22,704 bases of DNA from Candidatus Dormiibacterota bacterium (GTDB lineage Bacteria > Chloroflexota > Dormibacteria > Aeolococcales > Aeolococcaceae): contig PLXL01000113.1 in NCBI GenBank assembly GCA_003153215.1, positions 2,803 through 25,506 of the forward strand, in the 5' to 3' direction. A model generated the notes under the pieces. The model saw nothing but the letters and a program-made list of their open reading frames with translations, ran no database searches and had not been told where the DNA came from. Both the position numbers and the translations under genes were made by a program. Shown here piece by piece: positions 22,502 to 22,704 of the stretch. Every line of letters starts with the position of its first letter. The first letter of the stretch is position 1.

Positions 22502-22704
22502 ATGACGGTCGGGATTTCGACGTCGGCCTCGTTCAGCATGCGGGTGAGCTCCAAGGCTCACTACGGCCTGCGGATGATGACCGAGTTCGCCAGAGCCTAC
22601 GGGAGGGGACCGATGAGCCTCGCCGAGGTCTCCCGGAACGAGCACCTGCCCCTCTCCTACCTCGAGCAGCTCGCCGCCCAGCTCCGCCGCGGCGGCCTGG
22701 TCGA
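22502..22704 (+). CDS. Rrf2-family transcriptional regulator, 5' part
   Basis: The first 67 residues of a winged-helix regulator; the rest is beyond the window. MRVSSKAHYGLRMMTEFARA matches the Rrf2/IscR N-terminal helix. PMSLAEVSRNEHLPLSYLEQ and LAAQLRRGGLV are the helix-turn-helix and recognition helix. The Cys cluster that binds Fe-S in IscR would lie later, so Fe-S sensing cannot be judged. Two starts are possible: ATG at 22502, directly after a -10 box, or ATG at 22538, which gives the usual family N-terminus. It is divergent from the ATPase gene and lies 2.3 kb from the desulfurase, which such regulators often control. Confidence 0.88.
   Translation, partial: MTVGISTSASFSMRVSSKAHYGLRMMTEFARAYGRGPMSLAEVSRNEHLPLSYLEQLAAQLRRGGLV

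Noticed and set aside
20649..22505. 618-codon plus-strand frame opposite the ATPase and antitoxin
   Set aside because: The minus strand has clear Walker motifs and ribbon-helix-helix features; the plus frame is compositionally artificial.

Overview
The window is GC-rich throughout, packed with genes on both strands, and has no tRNA, rRNA or CRISPR array that I can see. It suggests a GC-rich bacterium from a Gram-positive-like or monoderm lineage, such as Dormibacterota, Chloroflexota or Actinomycetota. The reasons are four Sec-exported proteins carrying the same repeat module, eqolisin (G1) peptidases, a DUF1906 domain protein, frequent GTG starts, and several starts with a -10 box in place of a Shine-Dalgarno (SD) site. 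I cannot assign a species.

Region 1 (1-7398, minus strand) looks like one six-gene transcription unit: a SAM methyltransferase, a 100-residue unknown protein, two secreted glutamic (G1) peptidases, a family 2 glycosyltransferase, and an NAD-dependent sugar epimerase cut by the window start. The unknown protein, peptidase 1 and peptidase 2 are joined by two ATGA stop-start overlaps, and a 17-codon mini-ORF bridges peptidase 2 and the glycosyltransferase. Both peptidases keep the catalytic Gln and Glu and end in the same GDVAPPPP tail. The setting suggests co-production of cell-surface or secreted enzymes with glycan-modifying enzymes.

Region 2 (7399-8588) is largely decayed or unrecognised. 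It holds a PIN-toxin C-terminal fragment in shifted frames and two tiny coupled ORFs that together match the 100-residue protein of region 1. A clear hairpin terminator for the next gene lies at its right end.

Region 3 (8589-16812) is a second surface cluster. It has a 996-residue exported repeat protein behind a hairpin-rich leader, a methyltransferase-glycosyltransferase-coiled-coil fusion overlapping another family 2 glycosyltransferase, and a divergent exported DUF1906 protein. The same ~115-residue 'xP.R..DTR ... GYF/GWF' module occurs exactly three times in each of the four exported proteins (12 copies), fused to different partner domains.

Region 4 (16843-22704) is more housekeeping-like: a small unknown protein, a polytopic membrane protein resembling a GT-C glycosyltransferase, and a NifS/IscS-type cysteine desulfurase. 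A minus-strand islet follows (VapC toxin, VapB antitoxin, and an AAA ATPase with a DUF234-like tail). The window ends in the 5' part of an Rrf2-family regulator. The islet separates the desulfurase from the Rrf2 gene, two functions that are often neighbours.
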